From Rhynchopus euleeides (Eukaryota > Euglenozoa > Diplonemea > Diplonemida > Diplonemidae), in contig OY723318.1 of NCBI GenBank assembly GCA_963210315.1, forward strand, positions 496,001-560,000: 64,000 bases of DNA, in the 5' to 3' direction. A program made the translations under genes and the position numbers. This document shows positions 23,736 to 34,796 of this stretch, piece by piece (position 1 is the first letter of the stretch; each line of letters starts with the position of its first letter). The notes under the pieces were generated by a model. That model had not been told where the DNA came from and did no database searches. It saw nothing but the letters and a program-made list of their open reading frames with translations.

Positions 23736-24438
23736 CACGGTGGGATCTTGTAAATTTTACATGTATAACTACAAGTATATACATGTATTATACATGTATA
23801 ATACTTGCATGTCAACTATTATACATGTATAATACATGTATATGCCTGAAATATACATGTAAAATACATGTATATCAAGTAAAAATACAAGTATAATACT
23901 TGCATGTCAACTATTATACATGTATTTTTACTTGATATACATGTATTTTACATGTATATTTCAGGCATTTACATGTATTTTACATGTATAATACTTGTCA
24001 TGCAAGTATTATACATGGAAAATACTTGCATGACAAGTAAAATACATGTATAATACTTGCATGACAAGTAAAATACTTGCATGCAAGTAAAATACATGTA
24101 TTTTACTTGCATGCAAGTATTTTACTTGTCATGCAAGTATTTTACATGTATAATACTTGCATGACAAGTATTATACATGTAAAATACATGTAAATGCCTG
24201 AAATATACATGTAAAATACATGTATATCAAGTAAAAATACATGTATAATAGTTGACATGCAAGTATTATACATGTATTTTTACTTGATATACATGTATTT
24301 TACATGTATTTTACATGTATATTTCAGGCATATACATGTATTATACATGCATAATAGTTGACATGCAAGTATTATACATGTATAATACATGTATTATACT
24401 TGTAGTTATACATGTATAATTTACAAGATCCCACCGTG
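23736..24438. mobile_element. CACTA-like palindromic element B, copy I
   Basis: A 703-bp element with ends CACGGTGGGATCTTGTAAAT and the inverse, flanked by the 2-bp duplication CG. Nearly all of it is TACATGTA, AATACTTGCATG and TTTTACTTG words in both orientations, so the two halves fold on each other. CACGG tips, 2-3-bp target duplications and dense subterminal repeats are typical of CACTA/EnSpm elements. It is non-coding. Confidence 0.78.
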
Positions 24439-24469
24439 CGCCAGCCCCCCCCCCCCCCCCGGGGCTGTA

Positions 24470-25467
24470 CACGGTGGGATCTTGTAAATTTTACATGTAT
24501 AACTACAAGTATAATACATGTATTATACATGTATAATACTTGCATGTCAACTATTATACATGTATAATACATGTATATGCCTGAAATATACATGTAAAAT
24601 ACATGTAAAATACATGTATATCAAGTAAAAATACATGTATAATACTTGCATGTCAACTATTATACATGTATTTTTACTTGATATACATGTATTTTACATG
24701 TATAATACTTGTCATGCAAGTATTATACATGTAAAATACTTGCATGACAAGTAAAATACTTGCATGCAAGTAAAATACATGTATTTTACTTGCATGCAAG
24801 TATTTTACTTGTCATGCAAGTATTATACATGTATTTTACTTGTCATGCAAGTATTTTCCATGTATAATACTTGCATGACAAGTATTATACATGTAAAATA
24901 CATGTAAATGCCTGAAATATACATGTAAAATACATGTATATCAAGTAAAAATACAAGTATAATAGTTGACATGCAAGTATTATACTTGTATTTTTACTTG
25001 ATATACATGTATTTTACATGTATATTTCAGGCATATACATGTATTATACATGTATAATAGTTGACATGCAAGTATTATACATGTATAATACATGTACCGT
25101 ATACGCAAATATTTTGGAACGTAAATATTATGGAACGTAAATATTTTGGAACGCTGGTGGGTTGGCGTTCCAGATTTTTTTCGTTCCATAATATTTACAG
25201 GGCTTTCTGCGACTCGGGGACTTGGACCAGGTGATCGGACGGCATACAGAGTCCCTGACGGGACCTACTCGTGCACTTTTCGCGCGATTCCTGACGCAAG
25301 CCGTCCTCACCACCGAGTCCCCAACTGGCCCTGTAAATATTATGGAACGTAAATATTATGGAACGGACCGGCCAAAAATGGGCCCGTTCCATAATATTTA
25401 CGTTCCATAATATTTACGTATACGGTACTTGTAGTTATACATGTAAAATTTACAAGATCCCACCGTG
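24470..25467. mobile_element. CACTA-like palindromic element B, copy II
   Basis: Same ends and interior as copy I, flanked by TA on both sides (24468-24469, 25468-25469). Removing the nested element at 25097-25425 leaves about 667 bp, close to copy I. It lies only about 30 bp from copy I, separated by a poly-C/G spacer. Confidence 0.78.
25097..25425. mobile_element. TA-flanked element N2 nested in B-II
   Basis: A 329-bp element has ends CCGTATACGCAAATATT and the inverse of CCGTATACGTAAATATT, with TA on both sides. GGAACGTAAATATTATGG repeats lie near each end. B-I supplies the uninterrupted sequence at this point, supporting insertion. Confidence 0.78.
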
Positions 25468-26059
25468 TAAGCGACCCCCCAGAAAATTACCCCAGCCACT
25501 GCCCCCCCCCCCCCCTTCATCCTAGTAGCCTTCATCGAGTGGGGGGGAAGGCGAGTTGGGATGGGGGTGGAGCCCGCAGCAAGCCCAACACAGCACACAC
25601 ACAGCACACCCCTGACAGCAGTGCACACACCACGGCCACACACACACACACACACCCGCCTTCTCCCCCCCCACCCCCACCCCCCACCTCCCCGTTGCTC
25701 TTGTCTTGGATTGTTTTTTTGCTTATCAAACACACACACAAAACAAACATACAGCTCCCCCCCCCCCCCCACTGCCCTTGCCTTTTTCACGCAGTTGTGT
25801 GTGCGCTCTCTCTCTCTCTGCTGGTCGACGATAGTCACCCCCCACCCCCCCACCCCATCCCGGCGTGAGGGCTGAGACTGCTTGCTGACGCGAACCCTTC
25901 CCACCTCACGCACCCTCGCTGAAAGGCCCCCGGGCAGGACGACAGCGTGCGCGAGGACAGGGGTGTGAGGGGGTGGCGCGGTGCAGGCGGTGGGAGGCAC
26001 GCCGGTGAGTGGCAAAAGCTGTTTCCCTCTCGCGTCTTGTCGCCCGGGCGTTGCGGCGG
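25468..26059. other. 5' flank of the SPX-kinase gene
   Basis: C-rich and CA-rich DNA (CACACACACA near 25637-25653, poly-C near 25501-25515 and 25756-25770) with a short CT run near 25806-25820. The coding frame of the next gene stays open up to about 26009 but looks conserved only from 26060. I see no promoter motif. Confidence 0.45.
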
Positions 26060-28498
26060 ATGGTCGGGTTCGGAGACTATCTAATACGGGTCGGGAAGGA
26101 GCATGGGGCTCAGGGTGAAGGGTTGGCGTACGAGCGCCTGAAGGCGCTGCTGCAGGGTGCTGTCGAGGCGCAGCGCGGCCGGGGCCGGTCCGATGATTCG
26201 GAGGGCGACAGCTCAGAGGGGGGGGAGAAGGCGCAGGATGCGGTGACGCCGACGCTGCCCCCGCCAACCCCTCCGAGCGGCCCGCAGTGCGCTGCGGTGG
26301 CCTTCATCAGCAGCCTGGAGGAGGAGGTGTCGCGAGTCAACAACTTCGTGAAGCGGAAGCTGCGGTCGCTGCAGCGCGTGCGGAAAGCGCTCGACGTCAG
26401 CCGGTCGCTGCGCGGCAGCAAGGCACCCGTGCACGAGCAGAGCATCGGGCTGATGCAGCTCTCGAATGTGTATGACGATGTGATCCTCGTCCTCTGGTTC
26501 ATGTACCTCAACTCAATCGCCGTTTCAAAAATCGTCAAAAAGTACAACAAGAACTTTCCGGAGAGCGCTTACAAGGTGGACCCATCCCGCTGGCTCTTCC
26601 TCCGTGCGGGTTTGGTGCATGCGCAGAAGGCGAAGGTATGTCGTTGCAGGAGTTATCCATTCGATCGGGAGTGCTCGAGAAGAGCCGCAACCCAGAGGTG
26701 TTCGTGTGCGTGCCAGCAGAGATCACACCAGGAAGGGGGTGTGCCTCTGCTCGACGCGACTTCAAAAGGATTGCCATGTTGTGTATAGCTGTGCTTTCCA
26801 TTTGCCCTAGTGTCACCGTGCCTGTCTTGTCAAACCACTCTGCCCCCACAGGCTGCCATCGAGGCGGAGTTTGCTGCGTGTGTCGACAACACTGTGAGCG
26901 ACACGGAGCGGATCCTGGTGGAGCGCAACCAGGAGGTGTGCGAGCTGGCGCAGGGCATGCGTGACCTGATCCGCGACCACAAGCACCACCTGTATGTGCA
27001 GGGGGACCCCACTGAGTGGGCTGTGGCGGTGGACCTTGCCGGGCAGCCCTGCTGCAAGCAGAAGAGCCGTGTGTCGCATACCGACAATCGCTGCAAGCAG
27101 GTGATTGACGATGAGGAGGTGCACCGGAAGTTTGACATGCAAGGCCTCGCGGGGCGTGGCGCGTACGGCGTGGTGCACCGGGCGCGTCACCGCGCGACGA
27201 ACAAGACGATGGCGGTGAAGACGATCTACGACGCGTGGTCGCACCCTGTGCTGGGGCAGCGGACGTACCGGGAGATCGAGATCATGCAGCAGCTGCGGCA
27301 CCCGAACATCGTGATCCTGAACGAGGTGATTGTGAACGGGAACAAGCGGGATGTGCACCTGGTGATGCCGTTCATCCCGCACACATGCGAAGACCTGCTG
27401 GCACAGCGGCAGCTGCTGCCGCAGCACAAGAAGTGGTTCATGCTGCAGCTGATGAGCGCGCTGGCCTACCTCCACGCGCGGGGCGTGGTGCACCGGGACC
27501 TGAAGCTGTCGAACCTGCTTGTGGACGACACGCCGAAGCTGTTCCTGTCGGACTTCGGGCTGGCACGCACCCTGAGCGGCGGGTCCTCCACCACGGTGAC
27601 AGACAACCCGGACTACGTGCAGACGCAGTGGTACCGCGCCCCCGAGGTGCTGCTGTGCTCCCGCCAGGTCACCTCCGCATCCGACATGTGGAGCGCAGGC
27701 TGCATCATCGCCGAGCTGCTGACGGGCGTCCCCCTCTTCCCCGGGCAGGACGACCAGCACCAGCTGGAGCTGATCCTCGCCTGCTGCCCTGTGCCTGCCG
27801 AATGCTCCCTGCAGGGCTGCATGAAGAAGCAGAAGAAGGCCACACGCTCGCAGAGCTTCATCCCCAAACGCCGCGTCGCCGACATGCTGGACGCCTGCTG
27901 GCAGAGCGGGGTGCAGGATGACTTCGAACGCACCTCCGTCGTCGACCTCATCTCGAAACTGCTGCAGTTCGAGCCTGAGGGGCGCCTCACCGCAGTCGAG
28001 GTCCTCTCCCACCCCTGGCTGATGGACGACTCCTTCCCGAAGCGTGCGAGGGACGACACAGTCGCCTCCGCCCAGCCACTCTGCGGGGAAGACGCTGTCC
28101 TGCTGGACCTGACCTGCACTCAGCTGCACCGGATCGGGCAATACCGAGAGGCGGTGTCGGGATCCCCAAAAGTCACCTTCATGCGCAAGCGGCAGGAGGT
28201 GCGCATCGACATGCACGAGAGTGCTGCGCTTATCCAGCGTGCCTGGCGGTGGAAGCGCTACGGGGGTTCACGCCCCCCTCTTCGACGCTGCAACACACAC
28301 ACGCATCTCTGCCGGGGGTCGCAGAAGCGGCGCGCGCACCGCACGCCCTCGTGTGCCGGGTCCATCTATTCCTCCGTCTCGTCCGCACGGCACGACCGGC
28401 AAAGGCATAGGCGCCAGCCCTCCATGTCGAGCATCCCGTCTACCCTGCATGATGCCTTCAACCAGGAGCATGCGTGTGGGTTCTGCGTCGTGATGTAG
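26060..28498 (+). CDS. SPX-domain MAPK-like protein kinase with IQ-like motif and CaaX box
   Basis: Two exons, 26060-26635 and 26852-28498, joined in phase 0, give 740 residues. Residues 1-170 are an SPX domain: N-terminal 'MVGFGDYL', 'YERLKALL' (Y24, K28), 'SSLEEEVSRVNNFVKRKL', and 'SKIVKKYNK' with K157, K160, K161 and K164. Spacings match the Y/K pocket and K-x2-K-K-x2-K lysine patch that bind inositol pyrophosphates in VTC and XPR1 SPX domains. Residues 287-582 form a CMGC/MAPK-type kinase: GRGAYG loop (293-298), K315, E333, HRDLKLSN (406-413), DFG (426-428) and WYRAPE. The activation lip reads P-D-Y (445-447) where MAPKs have T-x-Y. An IQ-like motif 'LIQRAWRWKRY' lies at 652-662. The end, CVVM (737-740), is a farnesylation-type CaaX box. 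I chose the start at 26060 because it gives a canonical SPX N-terminus. I recall no described family with this architecture. Phosphate sensing and membrane anchoring are inferred. Confidence 0.9.
26636..26851 (+). other. Spliceosomal intron of the SPX-kinase gene
   Basis: A 216-bp intron runs from AAG|GTATG to a pyrimidine-rich CCCCCACAG|GC. It is phase 0. Translation on both sides is coherent, while the retained intron would add a cysteine-rich segment and change frame. Confidence 0.85.
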
Positions 28499-28527
28499 GT
28501 TGGCAGATGCTGTGAATCCGCCAGCGT

Positions 28528-28725
28528 GTCGGGATTTGTGTTTTTACGCACACGGGCTTCGCGCAGGGAGAGTGTCATTTTCAGCTCTGCCAACCGTGAT
28601 CTACACACCACCCCTCCTCCTCTTCATCGGGCAAGCGGGTTTGTAAGTGTGTGTGGAAGCGTCAAACGCATCAAACGAAGTATCAAGTAGTAGAGGAAGA
28701 GCGGCAGAGCTGAAGTGACACTTTC
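28528..28725 (+). repeat. Dispersed repeat F
   Basis: It lies about 30 bp beyond the kinase stop codon, so it probably forms part of that transcript's 3' region. Landmarks are TTTTTACGCACACG, TACACACCACCCC, GTGTGTGGAAGCGTCAAACG and GAGCTGAAGTGACAC. Confidence 0.7.
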
Positions 28726-29084
28726 CGGCAGGCACGTGCCCCATTCCCTGTCCCACACACACACCCTCCACGAGGGTAGAAAGCTTGTTCTGGTTGCTGC
28801 AGGCTCCCCCCCCCCCCTCCCCTGACCCCAGACAGATTTTCTTACCTATCACCTTCCCTCCCCTGACGTGGCGGGAGGGGGTTCGATTTTACGCTAAAAA
28901 AATTCTTCTCAACATGTGCACACCCAGTCCTTTCCCTTTTTGTTTCCCCCCCCCCCGTCTTTCATGTCCCACTCAATAAATGTAACGCAAAAAAATACAA
29001 TACGTCGATACGTCGATACGTCGTGCAACGATCGGGGGGGTGGGGGTGGTGGGGTGGGGGAGGATTGCAGGGTTGCTGTCTCTT

Positions 29085-29119
<35 letters not shown>

Positions 29120-32100
29120 CGCAATAGCGCCAATGGTCCTGGGTAAGACGTTAAACTGCCTGGGGGGGCCGTCCCCGGACCATGACGGGTGCCTGCACCA
29201 GGAGTCTAGCACGGCCGTGGTCCAGGGCATGACCGAAAACTGCTTGGGTACCGAGGCTCCCCAGACCAGGAAGGGTGGAGACACCTGGAGTCTAAATAGT
29301 CACACCACGTCAGGCCAGACCTTCGCATTGCACTCCGCGAAGACTGCCACACAGCCGCGGGGCAGGTGTGCAGCCTGTGGAAAACCTCGTACAGAAAAGG
29401 GTCGGCGACCGCCCGCCCCCAGTCTGAGAGGCATCAGCCGAATCTCGGTGGAGGCGGGCACAAAACAAAAGGGAGAGTCGTCACTGTGCATATCAGCACG
29501 GTCCCGCCCTCTGTGCCAGACCAACACACCACCAAAGGAAAAGAGGAAGAGGCGACGTAAGGCAATGCCTCCGTGCGGCCAGGAGAACACGAAATAGCGA
29601 CCCCCTCAACGGGGAATGCTACGAGCACGGCCAAAAAATCGTTCAAAATCGTTCATAGCGTAGCGTTGCGAAGAGAACTTGTTTTGTGCGCCACATATAT
29701 CACACACTGCGTATGCAGGAGGTGCCGGGGAGCTACACGCGGAGACTGCCCCGCCCTAGCTTCCCACCCAAGCATCATCTGTATTGACCTCACGCAACAA
29801 ACACATTACAAAACAAGTTCTCTCTCTCTCTCTCTCTCCCTCCTCCCCACCCCCCCCCCCCTCCTTCCAGCACAGCTCTGTGTATTAGCGTCTAACGTGA
29901 TGATTTCTGCTGTTATTTTTCTAGCCAGGGAGGGAGGGGTTGTGGGGGGGGGGGGGGGGATGACGGAGGAGGAATACAGCCTTCGCTCAGAAAATGCAGA
30001 ATATTTTTAACAGAAAAATGTGGGTGTCCGGTGTTGAGTGGCAGTGGTCGGATCCCCACTGCCAGGAGCAAGCTTCTCGGTGTGTGCTCTACGCTACTAT
30101 ATAGAAAGATTCACGCGTGTGTATGGCGTTGTATGTGTGTGTGTGCCTCAAAACAACCGGGTTGGAAAAGTGACACAGTGAGACACACCCAGTGTGGCAC
30201 AGAGTGAGGGGGCCTCGTATGAAAAAGACAATGCCTGCTGCTTCTATCTCTCTCTCTCTCTCTCTCCCTCCTAACAGTTGTGTTTTCTCCTGTTCCTAAA
30301 GCTGAGGTTTTAAGACAACACGAATTGCCTCTGTGTAGGGCAACGGCGCAGCAGTGCGCACGCTGCAGTTTGGGCCATCTCACAAAGGGGTCAGGCTGAA
30401 GGGTAGTCGCTGTCAAAAAATTTAAAAAGGATGCCCGGATATGCACCCCTCTCAGGTTTCCGCTGATTCCCGACGGCCTGCTTCTTACCTGTGTGTCTAT
30501 CTATCTCGTGTTTCTCATGCGATACCATGCCCATATCAAAGCGGCAGGCTGCTGGGTGGTGGAAGCGTCAAATAGGGGAAGGGTTCATGGATTTTGCCAT
30601 GATTTCCCCCCCCCCCCCCCCCTCTCCCCCCCAGCGCACGCAACACGACCCGCACCCATCTTCCTGGAATCCAGAAAATTTAGACACCACCCACTCCCCG
30701 CTTCCTCCCATCTCATCCCCAAGCTTCCAACGTGCACTGTCAAAAACCCCTCGCCCATTCTGCGTGTGTCTAGCTAAACCGTGTCCGCGTGTGGTCTCCA
30801 TGCGCACACCCCTGTCCCGACGCCACCCCTCTGTGGTGAGGAGTGAGGTGATGGGTGGTGGTGGTGTCGTACAGCCTTCTGATGGGTGTCCCAACGCAGT
30901 CAGAATCCAACATGGCCTTGTCGAAAAGAGGGCCTCGGCGGCCTCCCTGGGGCTTTCCCGAAAATCGGGCTCGGGGGGAAGTGAATTTGGAGGGCGTATT
31001 TGTTTTCTTCTACCAGACACACCTGTGTGTCAGAGGAAATGCGATAGGCGCATGGAAGGGTTCGGTGCGCGGCGACGCTCCTTATTGTATTGTCTATCTT
31101 ATTTGCTCTGCTATCGATGCACTTTCTGTAGTTCAGGCAGGTCAGCCGAGGGAGGATGAATGCGTGCAATGCAAGCAAGTTAGTACTGTTACAGGTTTCT
31201 GAAGTGTGTCAGACGAATTTTTTTGGGTCGAGAGCGGCCATTTTGAACAGAAAAGAAAATGCAAAAAACCCACTGCAGCTTTCCGTCATGTTGTCGGCCC
31301 GTCAACAACGACGAGAGGGCTGTGCGGTTTTGGCAGCAACGTGTGGCGCAAAAAAAAATATGCGAAACGGGAAGTGCTGAAAAGGGCATTCGTCGCAGCA
31401 CGATAAGCTTCACCCCATGCCCTATCCCCCCCCACCCCACCCCCACCCACTCCGCAAAACAACGAAGGCGAACTTGGAACAGCAGCGCCTCCTCACTGGG
31501 GGGCTGTACGAGGCACAGCAAACAAAATCGTTCAAATCGTTCAAAAATGGTGTAATTGACATCCCATATTTCGTACTTCTTTCGTAAGGATTTTAGTGGT
31601 AGGGGTGTCGTTTTTTCCCCTGCTTTTTTGGCGGCTGGAGTGGCGTATTTTTTTCCCGGCGCGCTTCGCGCGCCGGGAAGAATACACGCACTGACACACT
31701 CCGCGCAACTCAATGGCAGCCCACGCGCCCCGGCAACATACACCATCCTGACAGAACCCACCTTGCTCACACAATACCACGTAAATCATCAAAATCAGCA
31801 GGGAAGGGGGCCTGGGCTCGCCCCCGACGCGGAGCGGGACGACCGCCACCGCCAAGCCACGGCCCGCCGACCCGCGTACTGCAGCACACCAATCAACAAG
31901 ACCGCCACAGGTGAGCAACAAAGTCACCATTCGCCTCGGCTGATCACGTGGATCATGTTGGCGTGTGGAATAAAGATGGTGTTGCAAGGTATTACGAACC
32001 TGGCGTGTTTAGTAGTGACCGTCTGAGGCCAACTCTGGCTGCTCGCTGACCTGGTATCTGTTCCAAGGCTGCTTGGGGCAAGATCAGCGGTTCTGCTCAT

Positions 32101-32150
32101 TTCCTTCTACGGGCTCTGAGAACAAAGAACATGAACAACAACAATTCTGG
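28726..32150. other. Intergenic, simple repeats, no gene recognised
   Basis: CT runs occur near 29090-29114, 29819-29838 and 30247-30266, with poly-C near 28946-28954 and 30608-30622 and poly-G near 29945-29959. AATCGTTCAA motifs are near 29636 and 31528. A perfect GC hairpin lies at 31655-31677. No open frame has a recognisable domain. Confidence 0.5.
31655..31677. repeat. GC hairpin with TTC loop
   Basis: CCCGGCGCGC-TTC-GCGCGCCGGG: a 10-bp perfect stem and 3-base loop preceded by a T run. Similar hairpins lie at 36311, 36822, 37169 and 49134. Confidence 0.9.
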
Positions 32151-32644
32151 TCAACAAACCACGCACTGGGCACCAGGCTGGTTGCTGTGCTGGCGGAATG
32201 GACTGTACGTGACTTCTAGGCCTGTGGCATCAGGAAGTCGAGGAGGGTTGCCACCGCACTGTCCGTGGTGCTCGGCCCTCTTTGGGCGCCTCTTTGCGAG
32301 GGGGGTTGAGCTGGCTGCCTTAGCAGCCGGCTTCTTGGCAGCCTTCTTTGCTGCAGGCTTGGGCCTCCACAGGTTGGAAGGCCTTGCTGACTTAAGGAGG
32401 ATCTTCACCTTGTCGGTGCCATGCTTAAGAGCGGCTTCAGCACCTTCGCACCTTATTTTGAAAACAAGGCAGCTGCCTTGTTTTCAAAATAAAGTGCGAA
32501 GGTGCTGACACAAAAACACTGCCCTATGGCTTCGCCCAGAGGCAGTGTCTCCGTTGCCTCCAGTAAGTTGCCCCACAGAACACGGAGCAGAGGGCGCTTC
32601 ATCTTGTAGCCGGCCTCCCTCACAGCTGCCTCCACCCCCGCCAT
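32151..32644 (-). pseudogene. HU-like / histone-like basic protein, split by an inverted duplication
   Basis: The minus-strand reading starts at 32644 with 'MAGVEAAVREAGYK', continues 'LLRVLWGNLLEATETLPLGE' and 'CVSTFALYFENK', then stops inside a 35-bp palindrome (32438-32507). In another frame it resumes with 'EAALKHGTDKVKILLKSA' and a tail 'PKPAAKKAAKKPAAKAAS' to 32151. Ignoring one 35-bp arm joins both parts in a single frame. The order helix, helix, 'GE' then a beta strand, and a Lys/Ala/Pro tail resembles bacterial HU-type proteins or H1-like tails. The HU match is weak and based on layout. A pyrimidine-rich ACCACAG acceptor lies 9 bases upstream of the start. The break could be real or a sequencing fold-back. 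Confidence 0.55.
32437..32508. repeat. 36-bp-arm palindrome inside the HU-like gene
   Basis: Left arm 32437-32472 and right arm 32473-32508 meet at CAG|CTG without a spacer. One mismatch lies in the outer third of the arms (GCACCTTA versus GCACTTTA). This structure breaks the reading frame of the basic protein gene. Confidence 0.95.
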
Positions 32645-32740
32645 CGTGAGCTCCTGTGGTAAGGGCTCATTTGAAACACGCCGGTCTGTGCAGCCACTTG
32701 CCGTTGAAACCTGAAATGTGAGCCCGGGCATTTTCTTCAT

Positions 32741-33554
32741 CAGTTTTGGTAGCTTCCATACTTAGGGATGCTGTTAGAACTGATCTGCTGGGTGTGTCAT
32801 GTGTCGTATCTGTGTGGATGCTGAAGTCGTAGCAAGGCGATTTTGTGAGGTGATATCAACGGGACATGACTCGTCTCTTTGCTGCATCGCACCCTGGGCT
32901 GGGTTGGGTCACCTCAAACATTGAAGGAACCCCCCCAATAATACCCCCCCAAAAAAAAGTGCCACCCAAAATAAAAAACGACTCCCTACCCCGTATTTCG
33001 TAGTTCTTTCGTACGGGATTTCAGGTACACCAAAAAAGGGGACCTTTCTTTTGTTTCGAGAGCTGTGTGCTCACACAACGCAGGATAGATGTGCGAGATT
33101 CCTTTTGGGGATCATCATCACCGTGCAGCAATGCGTGTAGGGGGGAGGAGGGGTGTCCCCTGCTGAGAGACGAATGCCGTGCGGCCAGAATAGCCTGAAA
33201 CAGCGGCACCGCTCTCACTGTGGGGGTTGGGTGGGTTGGGTGTGTGTGTGTGTGTGTGCCCGGAATTAAAAAGTTACCGCGGCTAAAACCTCCCCCCTCC
33301 CGTTCAAAAGTCATCCGTTCATACCCGTCGACTCTTCTTCCCTATCTTCAGATCCCCGTCTCCACGTTCGCCCCGGCCATCTGTGCCGCCAGGCTGTCTG
33401 GCCCGCGCGAGCGCGTCACCTCGTCGGGCAGAGCTGACAGGATCCGCATGTCGTGCACCGTCACGGGCTTCTGCAGCTCGGGCAGTGCTAGCCCCTGCGT
33501 GTTGCAGGCGTGCGGCATTGTCGCATGCAGCACCACAGCAGTGCCGAAAGGATG
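32741..33554. other. Intergenic DNA, no gene recognised
   Basis: Contains a GT run near 33240-33258 and A/C tracts near 32930-32960. Frames at 33220-33665 on both strands show no domain. Confidence 0.45.
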
Positions 33555-33767
33555 TTTGTCGAGCGACGAAGCGCCGCGAAGTCGCAAAGTAACGAAGGAA
33601 ATCGTACGACTTGAAGCTTGAGGATTACCACCTTCATGCCATTTCATGTCACAGGGCCTCAACACAGCCTTGAGACAGGAAGTGTGCGCTCAACAAAAAG
33701 TGGTCCGGATCTGTTCTCACACAGTTGCTGGGCAGGGTGTCTACAACAAACGACAGGAGTACGAATA
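33555..33767 (+). repeat. Dispersed repeat E
   Basis: Copy running from GAGCGACGAAGCGCCGCGAA to GACAGGAGTACGAAT, followed directly by a copy of repeat F. Confidence 0.75.
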
Positions 33768-33945
33768 TTTTTTTACGCACACGACCTTCGCGCGGAAAGT
33801 GTCATTCAGCTCTGCCAAACGTGCTCTACACACCACCCCCTTCATCAGGCAAGTGGGTTTGTAAGTGCGTGTGGAAGCGTCAACGCATCAAACGAAGTAC
33901 CAAGTAGTAGAGGAAGAGCGGCAGAGTTGAAGTGATACTTTTTGC
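33768..33945 (+). repeat. Dispersed repeat F
   Basis: Abuts the E copy. TTTTTTACGCACACGACC through GTTGAAGTGATAC; closest in sequence to the copy after the kinase gene. Confidence 0.72.
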
Positions 33946-34796
33946 ACTGTTCCCCACCGTGTGATCCAACCCTGTCAAAGGAAAACGGGGGAAAGGGGTG
34001 GTTGGGCTTTCAAGATACACCGGGGGGTGCAGGTTTGGAACAGGGTGACGGGCCCCCTCCCCCCCATTCTGAATAAATATGCCAGGTCGCCACACAGAAA
34101 AACACACACACGGCTCAATTTTGACAGCGCATCGAGACCTGTTGCGCCTACATACACTCATCTAACGCATACCATCTCAAACGACTTTTTATTATTTTTT
34201 CCCGCCCCCCACTCGCCCACTCCCCTCCACCAAAACCCTCTTCCCTCTCGATCTTGCCTGTTGTGTTTCGTTTATTGCGGTGTTATCTGGTATGGACTCT
34301 GTGGTGAATTTCCTTTTCCCTTCTTCTTTGGTTGGGCAGAACACACGACTAGCTTCTTTTTTTGTCTCCTCCGCACCAGTGTTCTCGCGACCGGAGGAGT
34401 CGGAGGAGTTCCTCAAAAAAAATAAAAAAAATCTGACGCCGGAGCAGAGCTATTCCTAACTAGGGGTCCGGATTCCATGATTTTGAATTTCAGATTTTTC
34501 CTCTGTCTGGCGCGTTTTTTTTGCACTCTGTTTAGCGCGTTTTTTTTGCACTGCAGGAAAAAAATTTTCTGGGGAGGATTCACCGGAGTGGAGGGTGCTG
34601 AGGGGCTGAGCGGCTGGGGGGATGCTGCCTGTGAGGGAGAAGATGCACCAAGCAAAGACACACGGCCCCGGAGGGGCCGTGTGTCTGTTCAGTGGTGCAT
34701 TCCTCCGCACCTCAGTGCACTCTCCGACCTGCATGTCTACGGGGGTCTGAGCCCACATGGCAACCCCGAGTAAGGGGTGCAAACAGACACCCCATG
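33946..34796. other. Intergenic DNA, no gene recognised
   Basis: Mixed DNA with a direct repeat GGCGCGTTTTTTTTGCACT-like word (about 34509 and 34532) and the inverted pair ACACGGCCCCGG / GGGGCCGTGTG near 34660-34684, a small hairpin. Confidence 0.45.

Noticed and set aside
26813..28216. 467-residue open frame antisense to the kinase exon
   Set aside because: It is the His/Val/Leu-rich shadow expected opposite a GC-rich, strongly biased coding exon, with no domain of its own.
31655..31677. Rho-independent terminator
   Set aside because: The stem and T run look the part, but no gene ends here and the same structure lies inside transposons. I treat it as a structural repeat.
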